From the NCBI RefSeq assembly GCF_007421815.1, contig NZ_VLNT01000013.1:1-64000 (forward strand): a DNA stretch of 64,000 nucleotides, in the 5' to 3' direction. A model generated the notes under the pieces. It did no database searches, was not told where the DNA came from, and was given only the letters and a program-made list of their open reading frames with translations. Every line of letters begins with the position of its first letter. Position 1 is the stretch's first letter. The position numbers and the translations under genes were made by a program. The DNA is from Aeromicrobium piscarium. Its GTDB lineage: Bacteria; Actinomycetota; Actinomycetes; Propionibacteriales; Nocardioidaceae. Positions 8,351 through 16,952 of this stretch are shown here, piece after piece.

Positions 8351-9111
8351 GATCGACGGGCGGCGCGGCCCGCCCGCCGGGTGGCATCGGGGGTCTCGCC
8401 GAGCACGCGGCGATAGTGCCGGGTGAAGTGCGCTTGATCGGCGTAGCCGAGGTCGGCGGAAAGACCGGCGAGATCGGAGCCGGGTGCGGTGAACAGGACG
8501 GTGGCGGCCTCCTGGAGTCGCCGGCAGTCCAGGAGCCACTTGGGGGAGACGCCCAGTCCGCGAGCGACGAGCCGTTCGAGCGTGCGGGTCGAGAGGTCGA
8601 AATGCTCCGCGAGCTGGTCGACCCGGGTGAGACTGGCGTCGTTCTCGGCTTCCGCGCACACGTCGTTCAGGAGCCGTCCGGAGGAGTCGATGCGACCTGC
8701 CGCGTCGGCGAGCCAGGTAGCCAGGGATTCGGTCAAGGCGGCCTCGTCGTCGAGATCGAGAGCGCCTGGAGGGGGAGTGATCGGCTCGCTGGAGGCGACG
8801 AGCCGATCGGGTGGTGTGGAGGTCAGCAGCGGCAGGGCCGCCGGTCGAAGCAGCAGCCCGACGGCCCAGCCCTCGCCGGAGAGCTCACGGACGTCGACCG
8901 AGGGGTCCGGGCCGTAGAGCCGGCAGTGACCGGGCATCAGGACGATATTGCCCGCCGGATAGGCGAGCACCCGCTGCGGCCGGGTCTCACCGGCCGGGAT
9001 CGACCAGCGGACGACCCAGACGTGCCGCACGAGGTCGTCCAGTCCGATGGTGAAACGGCGGAACCATACCTCCGGGTCGCCGGGATTAACGTGCCCCTTC
9101 GACTCGATCAC
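8344..9111 (-). CDS. AraC-family transcriptional regulator
   Basis: This 255-residue protein starts at GTG (9109-9111). The N-terminal half resembles the DUF6597-type effector domain. The C-terminal AraC DNA-binding domain occupies about residues 150-245, with two helix-turn-helix motifs: VDQLAEHFDLSTRTLERLV, and LAGLSADLGYADQAHFTRHY with the conserved GYADQAHFTRHYR signature. Its target is unknown. The divergent VOC gene begins 63 bp away, so it may control that gene or itself. Confidence 0.9.
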   Translation of the reverse strand: MIESKGHVNPGDPEVWFRRFTIGLDDLVRHVWVVRWSIPAGETRPQRVLAYPAGNIVLMPGHCRLYGPDPSVDVRELSGEGWAVGLLLRPAALPLLTSTPPDRLVASSEPITPPPGALDLDDEAALTESLATWLADAAGRIDSSGRLLNDVCAEAENDASLTRVDQLAEHFDLSTRTLERLVARGLGVSPKWLLDCRRLQEAATVLFTAPGSDLAGLSADLGYADQAHFTRHYRRVLGETPDATRRAGRAARRSH

Positions 9112-9174
9112 TGCGTGCCTCCGTGTCGGATTCGTTCAATACCCGCGGTGTGTCCGAGCGCGAGGATCGTCTCC

Positions 9175-9669
9175 ATGACCGATCACCCTAGAGCCGCGTC
9201 CGGACAGTTCACCGACAACGGCATCCCCTACGGCAGCACGAGCATCACCCCGCACCTGGTCGTGTCCCCGGCGAGTGAGGCGCTCACGTTCTACAGCGAG
9301 GTCTTCGGCGCGACGGTCGAGGATGTCACCCGCTTCGGCGACGTCATCGCCCATGCCGATCTGGATCTCGGCCACGGTCGTCTCACCCTCAGCGATCCGA
9401 TGGAGCAGTACGGGCTCGTCGCGCCGAGCGGCGAGGACGCGGTGTCGGCCTCGTTCGCGGTCTACGTGTCCGATACGGACACGGTGGTCGAGCGGGCTGT
9501 CGAGCGCGGCGCCACCCTGCGCGAGCCGGTCGACACCTTCGTGTCCGGAGATCGCTTCGGGTCCATCCTCGACCCGTTCGGCGTACGGTGGGCCGTCATG
9601 ACGCGCGTGGAGGATCTCTCCGCCGAGGAGAGCCGTCGCCGCGTCGCCGCCTGGGCCGCCGAGCAGTAG
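9175..9669 (+). CDS. VOC-superfamily (glyoxalase/bleomycin-resistance fold) protein, PhnB-like
   Basis: This 164-residue protein uses ATG at 9175. Two beta-alpha-beta-beta-beta repeats are visible: SITPHLVVSPASEALTFYSE starts the first and ASFAVYVSDTDTVVERAVE the second. FVSGDRFGSILDPFGVRWAV is the usual C-terminal signature of PhnB-like members. Such proteins include metal enzymes and binding proteins, and the substrate here is unknown. It is divergent from an AraC regulator, which suggests local control. Confidence 0.85.
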   Translation: MTDHPRAASGQFTDNGIPYGSTSITPHLVVSPASEALTFYSEVFGATVEDVTRFGDVIAHADLDLGHGRLTLSDPMEQYGLVAPSGEDAVSASFAVYVSDTDTVVERAVERGATLREPVDTFVSGDRFGSILDPFGVRWAVMTRVEDLSAEESRRRVAAWAAEQ

Positions 9670-9674
9670 AAGGG

Positions 9675-10394
9675 TCAGCGGCGGACAGCGGCGAGATCGC
9701 GGATCGTGCGGCCTTTCGCGATCCCCTTCGCCTCGAACTTGGTGACCGGACGGCCCTCGAAGCGCGTGGACCAGTCGCCGGAGAAGTCGAAGTCGTCGGC
9801 GCGCGACAGCACGTCGCGCATCTGCTCGGCGTAGTCCTCCCAGTCCGTCGCCAACCGCCAGGTTCCGCCCGGGCGCAGCACGCGAGCCGCGAGGGGGACG
9901 AACTCATCGGTCACCAGCCGGCGCTTGTGGTGACGTTTCTTGTGCCAGGGGTCCGGGAACCACACCCGCAGCTCCTCCAAGCAGGCCTCCGGCAGCATCG
10001 TGGCGAGCGCCTGGGCCGCGTCGACGATCGCGAGACGGAGGTTGGCGACACCCTCGTGGCGCATCGTCACGAGGGTCTGGGCGACGCCGGGCACGTAAAC
10101 CTCGAGTCCGAGGAAGTCCGTGTCGGGGTTCTGCGCCGCGGCATGGACGAGCGCCTCGCCGCGGCCGCTGCCGATCTCCATGACCAGCGGCGCCTCGCGT
10201 CCGAACACCGTGACCGGATCGAGGCGATGCGCGGTGTCGACCGACGTGCTCGACACCGCGCGCGGCACGTCGAGGACATGGGCATCGGCCAGTTCGTCCC
10301 ACGCGTCCTGCTGGCGCTCGGTCAGCCGCCCACCGCGACGGATGAACGACACGATCTCGCGGTGATACTGCGGGTCGACGGTCTCCTGGTTCAC
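9675..10394 (-). CDS. trmB: tRNA (guanine-N7)-methyltransferase TrmB
   Basis: This 239-residue Rossmann-fold methyltransferase starts at GTG. The SAM-binding motif VMEIGSGRGEAL lies at about residues 70-81. FLGLEVYVPG and the TrmB hallmark VWFPDPWHKKRHHKRRL follow, then the C-terminal LATDWEDYAEQM. The enzyme makes m7G46 in the tRNA variable loop. It ends 5 bp from the convergent VOC stop codon. Assignment is firm. Confidence 0.96.
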   Translation of the reverse strand: MNQETVDPQYHREIVSFIRRGGRLTERQQDAWDELADAHVLDVPRAVSSTSVDTAHRLDPVTVFGREAPLVMEIGSGRGEALVHAAAQNPDTDFLGLEVYVPGVAQTLVTMRHEGVANLRLAIVDAAQALATMLPEACLEELRVWFPDPWHKKRHHKRRLVTDEFVPLAARVLRPGGTWRLATDWEDYAEQMRDVLSRADDFDFSGDWSTRFEGRPVTKFEAKGIAKGRTIRDLAAVRR

Positions 10395-10494
10395 CAGAAC
10401 ACTCTACGAAGCTGGTCCACGGGGGTAGTGATCCGGTTGCCGCGTTCCACTACAATGGGAGGACTAGAGCACATCACACGACCCGGAGGAACTG

Positions 10495-11334
10495 ATGCGC
10501 AGCAACAATCCTGTCTTCGCGCGAAGCGAAGAGTTCAACCGGGCCACGACGCCTCATTCGGATCCGTCCCAGTGGACGATCGACCTGAACGGCGACGCCG
10601 GCTCGGCCACCCCGCAGGCACCTGCCCGCACCGATCGGATGACGGTCGACTCCGTGGTCGAGAAGACGGGCATCACGCTCGGTCTCGTCGCGCTGGCCGC
10701 TGCCGTCACCTGGTTCCTCACGCCGTCGCTCGACACTCCGGGTGCTCTGGGCGTCACCATGACCTTCGCGATGGGCGGCGCGATCGTGGGCTTCGTGCTG
10801 GCGATGGTCAACTCCTTCAAGAAGGTCATCAGCCCCGGTCTCGTGCTCGCGTACGCCGCGGTCGAGGGTGTCTTCGTCGGCGGTTTCTCCAAAGCGATCG
10901 CCGGCATGTTCGCCGAGGGCAGCCCGGGCATCGTGTTCCAGGCGGTGCTCGCCACGATCATCGCTTTCGCCGCGACGCTCGGCGCCTACAAGTTCTTCAA
11001 CATCCAGGTCACCGAGAAGTTCCGCAAGGTCGTCACGATCTCGCTGTTCGCCTTCGTCGGTGTCATCATCGTCAACTTCATCCTCAGCTTCACTCCGCTG
11101 GTCAATGAGGGCGGGCTCCGTGGCTTCGGCATGCTCGGCCTGCTCGTCTCGGCCGTCGCCGTGGTGCTGGCTGTGTTCATGCTGATCCTCGACTTCGACT
11201 ACGTCGAGAAGGGTGTGGCCGCGGGCCTGCCGCAGCGCGAGTCCTGGCGCGCGGCCTTCGGCCTCACCGTCACGCTCGTCTGGCTCTACATCGAGATCCT
11301 GCGCATCCTCGCGATCTTCGCCAATAACGACTGA
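10495..11334 (+). CDS. Bax inhibitor-1/YccA-family membrane protein
   Basis: This 279-residue protein has a GGAGGA ribosome-binding site. The first 55 residues are soluble, and about seven membrane helices follow. The family features are a run of short helices and acidic residues near the C-terminus (MLILDFDYVEKGVAAGLP, then LVWLYIEILRILAIF). Relatives act as pH-sensitive calcium leak channels in some bacteria, but this actinobacterial branch has no settled function. A TACAAT box at 10451-10456 could be the -10 element, with no convincing -35. A strong terminator follows. Confidence 0.92.
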   Translation: MRSNNPVFARSEEFNRATTPHSDPSQWTIDLNGDAGSATPQAPARTDRMTVDSVVEKTGITLGLVALAAAVTWFLTPSLDTPGALGVTMTFAMGGAIVGFVLAMVNSFKKVISPGLVLAYAAVEGVFVGGFSKAIAGMFAEGSPGIVFQAVLATIIAFAATLGAYKFFNIQVTEKFRKVVTISLFAFVGVIIVNFILSFTPLVNEGGLRGFGMLGLLVSAVAVVLAVFMLILDFDYVEKGVAAGLPQRESWRAAFGLTVTLVWLYIEILRILAIFANND

Positions 11335-11349
11335 GGTTCCGCTGACGCG

Positions 11350-11383
11350 AAGGGCCGGCACCCCCACCGGGGTGCCGGCCCTT
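11350..11383 (+). terminator. Terminator of the Bax-inhibitor-like gene
   Basis: A 15-bp perfect stem (AAGGGCCGGCACCCC and complement) has a 4-base loop and is followed by TTTCG. It begins 15 bp after the stop codon. Confidence 0.85.
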
Positions 11384-11417
11384 TCGCCTACCCGGACGCC
11401 TCGCCCAGCCAGGTGGC

Positions 11418-11526
11418 GGTAGACCATCAACCTCACCTCGCGGGTAGCGGTAGGCCGTCAACCTCACCTCCCCGGCGGGGGTAGCCTGTCAACCTTTTCG
11501 GGTTTCGATGACGTTGCTGGTCTACC
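11418..11526. repeat. Family A word array, locus A1 (4 words, 109 bp)
   Basis: Three forward 17-bp words start at 11418 (GGTAGACCATCAACCTC), 11449 and 11480. One inverted word occupies 11510-11526 (GACGTTGCTGGTCTACC). Starts are 31, 31 and 30 bp apart. The outer words carry the same GGTAGACCA variant. The array lies between convergent genes, after the terminator. Confidence 0.85.
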
Positions 11527-11557
11527 GCCACGAGGGGGAGAGGGGCGCAAGCGGGCG

Positions 11558-12460
11558 TCAGCGACGACGTCGCAGCACGCGGGCGAGGCGTCCGTCGCGC
11601 ACGACCTGGGTGCCACCGTGCTCGCTCGCCTCCGTGGCGGCGCGGGCGACGCTCATATAGTCGCGAGGCGCCCCGGTGTAGTCCTCGGAGCGTCGCTCGC
11701 GCCAGGACGCCGCAGCGCCCGCGTTGAGGAACGAGACCATCGTGGCGTAGCCGACATCGGAGGGATGGAAGCGATCCTCTCCGAAGAGGACATCCCCCTT
11801 GGAGACGAACAACGGACCGAGCAGGTCCGCGAGGGTGACGGCCCGGCCGCCCGCGGCGAGGGTGGCGACCAGCTGACCCCGTGCCATCTTGCGGCTCAGG
11901 ATCCGGGCGGCGACCCGCAGCGGCTGCGGCAGCTGTTTGACGGTGCCGAGGTCGGGACAGGTGCCGACCACGACATCGGCACCGAGGGAGCGCAGCTCGG
12001 CGATGGCCGCCGCCAGCAGGCGTCCCGCACGCCGCGGGGGCACCTGATGGGTGACGTCGTTGGCGCCGATGATGATGATGGCGAGGTCGGGTCGATGGGA
12101 GCGGCCCTCGGCGACCTGCTCGCGCAGGTGCGAGGAGCGCGCTCCGACCTTGGCGACCGTCGCGATGTCGACCGGCGTATCGATAAGGTGGGACAGGCCG
12201 AACCCGATGAGAGCAGCGGGGGTCTGATCGGCCTGCTTCATGCCGTACCCCACCGCCGCGGAATCGCCCATGAGCAGGACGCGGAGCGGCGTGCCGGGAA
12301 AGTCGACGCCGTACACGCCGTCCGAGAGCGGGGGTACCTCGTCGGTGGTGCCGATGCGCTTGCGTGCGAGGAGGACCTCGCCGATGAGGAGCCCATACAG
12401 ACCCGACAGGGCGACGAGGGCGCCGGCGGCGGCTTTCGTCGTCTTGTCCGGAAGTGCCAT
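11558..12460 (-). CDS. SGNH/GDSL-family hydrolase
   Basis: This 300-residue protein has an N-terminal hydrophobic segment (about residues 8-30) that may be a signal anchor. The SGNH blocks are clear: block I LLMGDSAAVGYG with the nucleophile Ser in GDS, block III IIIIGANDVTH with its Asn, and block V EDRFHPSDVGY with the Asp/His pair. Relatives are esterases or lipases acting on lipids or cell-wall esters, and the substrate here is unknown. The C-terminal tail is Arg-rich. It is divergent from the phosphatase/pirin operon. Confidence 0.88.
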   Translation of the reverse strand: MALPDKTTKAAAGALVALSGLYGLLIGEVLLARKRIGTTDEVPPLSDGVYGVDFPGTPLRVLLMGDSAAVGYGMKQADQTPAALIGFGLSHLIDTPVDIATVAKVGARSSHLREQVAEGRSHRPDLAIIIIGANDVTHQVPPRRAGRLLAAAIAELRSLGADVVVGTCPDLGTVKQLPQPLRVAARILSRKMARGQLVATLAAGGRAVTLADLLGPLFVSKGDVLFGEDRFHPSDVGYATMVSFLNAGAAASWRERRSEDYTGAPRDYMSVARAATEASEHGGTQVVRDGRLARVLRRRR

Positions 12461-12545
12461 GACTCCATCCTAGGGATCGCCTCCGACGCCGCGGGCGAGG
12501 CCGTTGGGCCAACGAACTTCCGGCGTAGGACACTACGATGGCCGC

Positions 12546-13226
12546 GTGAGCGAACTCGTACCCAACCTGCGTGACATCGGCGGAGTGGCGTCGGCTGACG
12601 GCACGCTGCGCACCGGTCGTCTGCTGCGCAGCGCGTTGCCCCTGGCCGACGATCGTGCTCCCGAGGGTGTCACCTGGCCTCCCCGGGTGGTCCTCGACCT
12701 CCGATCGGCGGGAGAGGTCGAGCCCCAGCACCCGCTCGCTCACACCGGAGCCCAGGTGCGGTCGTTCCCGCTGCTGAGCGCACTGCGCCCGGGGGTGGCG
12801 CCGCCGGAGAGTCTCGCCGATCTGTATCTGCTGATGCTCCGGACTTCGGCACCCCCTCTGGTCGAGGTGATCGACCAGATCGCGACGGCTGACGGGCCCA
12901 CCCTCGTGCACTGCGCTGCGGGCAAGGACCGCACGGGCGTCTCGATTGCGCTCGCCCTGTCCCTCCTCGGGGTTCGGCGCGACGACATCGTGGAGGACTA
13001 TCTGGTCACCGCGCAGCACGAGAACGAGATCGAGGCTCGTTTCCGGAGGGTCTTCGGCTCGCGTCGCGCGGAGGTGCCCGCCGCGTACTTCGCCACGCCG
13101 GTCGAGGCGATCTCCGCGGTCCTCGACGCCTGGCAGGCCCACGACGACGGCGTGCACGGCTGGTTCCGCGCCGCCGGCGGCGACGCGAGCACCGTCGACC
13201 GTCTTCGCGAACGGCTCGTGGGATGA
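12546..13226 (+). CDS. Tyrosine phosphatase-like protein (PTP/Y_phosphatase3 type)
   Basis: This 226-residue protein probably starts at GTG 12546 (VSELVPNLRDIGG), because family members begin with this NLRDIGG motif. The catalytic P-loop is CAAGKDRTG (Cys-x5-Arg), about residues 122-130. It resembles actinobacterial PtpB-like lipid/tyrosine phosphatases. Its stop overlaps the start of the pirin gene by 4 bp, so the two are translationally coupled. The target in the cell is unknown. Confidence 0.9.
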   Translation: MSELVPNLRDIGGVASADGTLRTGRLLRSALPLADDRAPEGVTWPPRVVLDLRSAGEVEPQHPLAHTGAQVRSFPLLSALRPGVAPPESLADLYLLMLRTSAPPLVEVIDQIATADGPTLVHCAAGKDRTGVSIALALSLLGVRRDDIVEDYLVTAQHENEIEARFRRVFGSRRAEVPAAYFATPVEAISAVLDAWQAHDDGVHGWFRAAGGDASTVDRLRERLVG

Positions 13227-14128
13227 TCGGCGACCACACGATCCCGGCCCGGGAGGTCCCGCTCGGGGGCCTGCGCCAGCTGACGGTGCACCGCACCTTG
13301 CCGAGCCGTGCGTTGCCCACCATCGGTGCCTGGTGCTTCGTCGACCACTTCGGCCCCACCGACGAGGCGATGACGGTGCTGCCGCACCCGCACACCGGTC
13401 TGCAGACGGTGACCTGGCCGCTGAGCGGCGAGATCCGCCATCGCGACAGCCTGGGCAGCGATGTGGTGTTGAGGCCCGGCGAGCTGAATCTGATGACCTC
13501 GGGCGATGGTGTCTCCCATTCGGAGTTCTCGGTGGACACCCCTGCGGGCGAGCAGATGCACGGGGTACAGCTGTGGGTTGCCCTGCCCGATGCCGACCGG
13601 CGCGGCCCAGCCGGGTTCGACCACCATGCCGAGCTGCCGCGGATCGAGGCCGACGGCTGGAGCGCGACCGTGCTCATCGGAGAGTTCGGCGGCCGACGGT
13701 CGGCCGCCACCGTGTTCTCGCCGCTCGTGGGAGTGGAGCTGCGTCTGCGAGCGGGCACGCACGAGCTCCCGCTCGACCCGTCCTTCGAACACGGCCTGCT
13801 CGCCGTCGACGCACCGATCGCGGTCGATGGCGTGGGGGTGGACCATCGCCTGCTGCGGTATCTGGCGCAGGGTCGAGGGCGGGTCGAGATCGCCGCGGAG
13901 ACGGATACGACCGTGATGCTGCTCGGTGGGGAGCCCTTCGAGGAGGAGCTCGTCATGTGGTGGAACTTCATCGGCCGTACGCACGAGGACATCGTCCGGG
14001 CGCGTGAGGACTGGCAGGGGCAGGCCGCGCGTTTCGGACATGTCGACGGACATGACGGTCAGATCATCCCGGCGCCGCCCATGCCGGAGCTGCGCCTGAG
14101 GCCTCGCCGGCGTCGCCTGGAGGAGTGA
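13223..14128 (+). CDS. Pirin-family bicupin protein
   Basis: This 301-residue protein is of typical pirin size. The N-terminal cupin carries the metal ligands in HPHTGLQTVTWPLSGEIRHRD and the SGDGVSHSE segment. The C-terminal cupin is more diverged and ends with EELVMWWNFIGRTHEDI. Bacterial pirins include quercetin 2,3-dioxygenases and redox-responsive regulators; the role here is not fixed. It overlaps the phosphatase gene by 4 bp, which indicates a two-gene operon. Confidence 0.92.
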   Translation: MIGDHTIPAREVPLGGLRQLTVHRTLPSRALPTIGAWCFVDHFGPTDEAMTVLPHPHTGLQTVTWPLSGEIRHRDSLGSDVVLRPGELNLMTSGDGVSHSEFSVDTPAGEQMHGVQLWVALPDADRRGPAGFDHHAELPRIEADGWSATVLIGEFGGRRSAATVFSPLVGVELRLRAGTHELPLDPSFEHGLLAVDAPIAVDGVGVDHRLLRYLAQGRGRVEIAAETDTTVMLLGGEPFEEELVMWWNFIGRTHEDIVRAREDWQGQAARFGHVDGHDGQIIPAPPMPELRLRPRRRRLEE

Positions 14129-14167
14129 GGCCTTCCAAACGGCCGACCCCTTCCGCTCGGCCTGCCG

Positions 14168-14190
14168 TTCGGATACTGTCAGTATCCGAA
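14168..14190. promoter_or_regulatory. Perfect 23-bp palindromic operator upstream of the SDR/P450 pair
   Basis: TTCGGATACTG and its exact complement CAGTATCCGAA flank a single T. The site ends 15 bp before the SDR start. It looks like a TetR-family operator overlapping the promoter. No regulator gene is adjacent, so it would act from elsewhere. Confidence 0.82.
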
Positions 14191-14205
14191 TGACTTGGAG
14201 GTTCC

Positions 14206-15024
14206 ATGACCTACTTCACCGGGCGGGTCGCCGTCGTCACGGGTGCCGGATCGGGGATCGGCCGGGCGCTGGCCGTCGAGCTCGCCAGGCGCGGCGCGCG
14301 CGTCGCGATGAGCGATGTCGACACCGCGGGACTCGCGGAGACCGCCGAACTGGCGTCGAGGTACGGCGCTGACCTGCGCAGCGATCACCTCGACGTGACG
14401 GAGCGCGATGCGGTCCTCGCGTATGCGGCGTCCGTGGCCGAGGAGTTCGGCACCGTCAACATCGTCATCAACAATGCGGGCATCGCCTTCACCGGCGATA
14501 TCGAGGAGATGGAGTTCAAGGATCTCGAGCGGGTGACCGATGTCGACTACTGGGGCGTCGTCAACGGCACCAAGGCCTTCCTGCCGTATCTGGTCGCCTC
14601 CGGTGACGGGCACGTGGTCAACGTGTCGAGTGTCTTCGGTCTGATCTCGGTACCCAGCCAGGGCGCGTACAACGCGGCGAAGTTCGCCACGCGAGGTTTC
14701 ACCGAGGCCTTGCGGATGGAGATGATCGCCAAGCGCCGCCCGGTGTCCGTCACCTGTGTCCACCCCGGCGGCATCAAGACGAATATCGCCCGAAGCGCGG
14801 GACAGAGCGCCGGTCGCGACCACGATGCGCTCGCGTCGTCCTTCGATCGCATCGCACGCACCAGCCCGGAGAAGGCGGCCCGGGTCATTCTCGGGGGTGT
14901 CCAGAAGCGCAAGGCGCGGGTGCTCATCGGCGCCGATGCGGTGGCGATCGACGCGCTGGCTCGTATCGCCGGGCCGGCCTACCAGCGGCTGGTGGCGGCG
15001 GTCGGCACGCGAAGCGGGCTGTGA
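14206..15024 (+). CDS. Short-chain dehydrogenase/reductase (SDR)
   Basis: This 272-residue classical SDR has GAGSGIGR (NAD(P)-binding), NNAG (about residues 88-91), the catalytic Ser in VVNVSSVFG and the YNAAK Tyr/Lys pair. DVD at the end of the second strand favours NAD(H). It has a ribosome-binding site (TTGGAGG). Its stop codon overlaps the P450 start in GTGATGG, so the two are coupled and probably act on the same substrate, with the P450 making an alcohol that the SDR oxidises. It resembles SadH-like SDRs of mycobacterial monooxygenase clusters. Confidence 0.9.
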   Translation: MTYFTGRVAVVTGAGSGIGRALAVELARRGARVAMSDVDTAGLAETAELASRYGADLRSDHLDVTERDAVLAYAASVAEEFGTVNIVINNAGIAFTGDIEEMEFKDLERVTDVDYWGVVNGTKAFLPYLVASGDGHVVNVSSVFGLISVPSQGAYNAAKFATRGFTEALRMEMIAKRRPVSVTCVHPGGIKTNIARSAGQSAGRDHDALASSFDRIARTSPEKAARVILGGVQKRKARVLIGADAVAIDALARIAGPAYQRLVAAVGTRSGL

Positions 15025-16484
15025 TGGTACGCAACGCATGGTCGCAGACCTTCGAACATCCTTCCGGCCGTCTGCCGATCGCCGGCGATGCCCGGCAGTT
15101 GCGCGACGGCACGCCGCTGCGCAATGTCATGAGGCTCGCCCCGGAGTTCGGTGAGATCTTCGAGATCAAGGTGTTCGGCCAGAAGTTCGTCTTCGTGCAG
15201 AGCGCCGAGTTGGCTGCCGAACTGTGCGATGAGAAGCGCTTCCACAAGGCGCTGTCGCCGGCGCTGGCGGCGCTCCGCGAGTTCGTGGGGGATGCGCTCT
15301 TCACGGCCTACGACGGAGAGGAGAACTGGCAGCGTGCCCACGACATCTTGATGCCGGCCTTCTCCCGGGACTCGATGCGCGGCTACCACGCGACGATGCT
15401 CGAGACGGCCGCCGAGATGTTCACGGTGTGGGATCGCCTCGACGGCCCGATCGATGTCACCGCGGACATGACCAAGCTGACGATGGAGACGATCAGCCGA
15501 TGCGCGTTCAGCCGCGACTTCGGCTCGTTCACCTCTCGTGAGGTGCATCCTTTCGTGCCGGCCATGGTGGCGGCGCTGACGACCGGCATGCGCAAGGCAT
15601 CCCTCGACACGATCCCGGGCGGCAAGCGCATCGCCCGCAAGATCGACGAGGAGAATGCCGACCACATGGCCTATGTCGATGAGCTCGTCGACGGGCTCAT
15701 CAGCGATCGTCGCGCTGGAGGAGAGGAGCGCGGTGACCTGCTCGATCTGATGTTGCGGACCGAGCATCCGCAGTCGGGGGAGCGGCTCTCGGATCTCAAC
15801 ATCCGCCACCAGATCCTGACCTTCCTGGTGGCCGGGCACGAGACCACGTCGGGCGCCCTGAGCTTCGCGCTGTACTACCTCTCGCGGAATCCGTCCGCGC
15901 TCGCGGCCGCGCATGCTGAGACCGACGCGATCCTGGGCGATGACCGGGACGCCGAGCCGACCTTCGAGCAGGTCCCGAAGTTCCGCCACCTGCGCCGTGT
16001 CCTGGACGAGGCGCTGCGCCTCTGGCCCACGGCCCCGGCCTTCGCGCGCAGCCCCCGCGAGGAGACGATGCTGGCCGGCAAGTACCGGATGCAGCCCGAT
16101 GACTGGGCGCTCGTCATGCTGCCCCTGACGCATCGTGACCCGGCCGTGTGGGGCGAGGATGCCGAGGAGTTCAACCCCGACCGATTCCTGTCCGAGAACA
16201 GCCGCGGGCGCGCCAAGAACATCTACAAGCCCTTCGGCACCGGAGAGCGGGCCTGTATCGGGCGGCAGTTCGCGCTGCACGAGGCCATCCTCGTGCTTGC
16301 CCGCATCCTGCATCGCTATGAGCTCGTGGGCGACCCCGACTACGAGTTGAAGATCGAGGAGCGGCTCACGATCGTGCCGCGCGGGCTGCGACTGCGGTTC
16401 GTGCCGCGAACCCCGGCGTCGGCGGGTCATGAACCGGCTCCGAGCGGCGACGGCGGAGGCGATCGCTGCCCGATCGCGCACTGA
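15024..16484 (+). CDS. Cytochrome P450, CYP102-like haem domain without a reductase
   Basis: This 486-residue protein has ATG at 15024; a GTG at 15021 is an in-frame alternative. P450 hallmarks are all present: I-helix AGHETTSG, K-helix EALRLWPT (ExxR), PERF-like FNPDRF, and the haem loop FGTGERACIG with the Cys ligand followed by QFALHEA. The last segment is specific to the CYP102/fatty-acid hydroxylase type. Members such as P450 BM3 carry a fused reductase, but here the chain ends soon after the haem domain with CPIAH. Electrons must come from separate partners. Overlap with the upstream SDR and the palindromic operator suggest an inducible two-step oxidation. Confidence 0.93.
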   Translation: MVRNAWSQTFEHPSGRLPIAGDARQLRDGTPLRNVMRLAPEFGEIFEIKVFGQKFVFVQSAELAAELCDEKRFHKALSPALAALREFVGDALFTAYDGEENWQRAHDILMPAFSRDSMRGYHATMLETAAEMFTVWDRLDGPIDVTADMTKLTMETISRCAFSRDFGSFTSREVHPFVPAMVAALTTGMRKASLDTIPGGKRIARKIDEENADHMAYVDELVDGLISDRRAGGEERGDLLDLMLRTEHPQSGERLSDLNIRHQILTFLVAGHETTSGALSFALYYLSRNPSALAAAHAETDAILGDDRDAEPTFEQVPKFRHLRRVLDEALRLWPTAPAFARSPREETMLAGKYRMQPDDWALVMLPLTHRDPAVWGEDAEEFNPDRFLSENSRGRAKNIYKPFGTGERACIGRQFALHEAILVLARILHRYELVGDPDYELKIEERLTIVPRGLRLRFVPRTPASAGHEPAPSGDGGGDRCPIAH

Positions 16485-16487
16485 GGC

Positions 16488-16910
16488 TCAGGGCATCGAC
16501 ACGCGGCCGTCGCGGTCGATCGTCCAGTCCGGATTGTGGGCGATCTCCCACAGGTGACCGTCCGGATCGGCGATATAGCCCGAGTACCCTCCCCACGGGG
16601 TCGGCTCGGGCTGCTTGCGTAGCGACCCGCCCGCGGCGAGGGCCTCGGCGACGATCTCGTCGACGCCGGCCCGATCGCGGGCGTTGTGGGCCAGGGCGAT
16701 GCCCCCGAAGGTCGCCCCGGTGTCCTCGACTCCAGCATCGGCCGCCAGCTCCTGACGGCTCCACAGGGCGAGGACGATGCCGGGTAGCTGATAGAAGGCG
16801 ACCTCGGGCTCGTCATTGTGCTTGACGAACCCGAGGCCGTTCTCGTAAAAGGCTCGCGATCGGGCGAGGTCGGCGACGCCGAGGGTCACGAGGCTGAGTC
16901 GTTGCTCCAT
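16488..16910 (-). CDS. VOC-family (glyoxalase-like) protein
   Basis: This 140-residue protein is of one VOC unit. It starts with LSLVTLGVADLARSRAFYEN and ends with SGYIADPDGHLWEIAHNP, where His/Glu metal-ligand positions are seen in related proteins. Function is unknown; relatives include lyases and antibiotic-binding proteins. It converges on the P450 gene with a 3-bp gap and no visible terminator, so read-through is likely in both directions. Confidence 0.85.
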   Translation of the reverse strand: MEQRLSLVTLGVADLARSRAFYENGLGFVKHNDEPEVAFYQLPGIVLALWSRQELAADAGVEDTGATFGGIALAHNARDRAGVDEIVAEALAAGGSLRKQPEPTPWGGYSGYIADPDGHLWEIAHNPDWTIDRDGRVSMP

Positions 16911-16952
16911 GCTCGCACCGTAGCGCCGCCGTCCGACACCTCGCGCGACTTC

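Noticed and set aside
10437..10456. Sigma-70-type promoter of the Bax-inhibitor gene
   Set aside because: TACAAT is a fair -10, but the nearest TTGCCG is only 8 bp upstream, too close for a -35. It was not listed as a promoter.
11418..11526. CRISPR array
   Set aside because: The 31-bp period at first suggests one. The words include inverted copies, spacers are only 14 bp and partly similar to each other, and no cas gene is near.
14979..16481. Minus-strand open frame of 500 codons opposite the P450
   Set aside because: It mirrors the P450 gene, has no motif and has Arg/His-rich composition typical of antisense frames.
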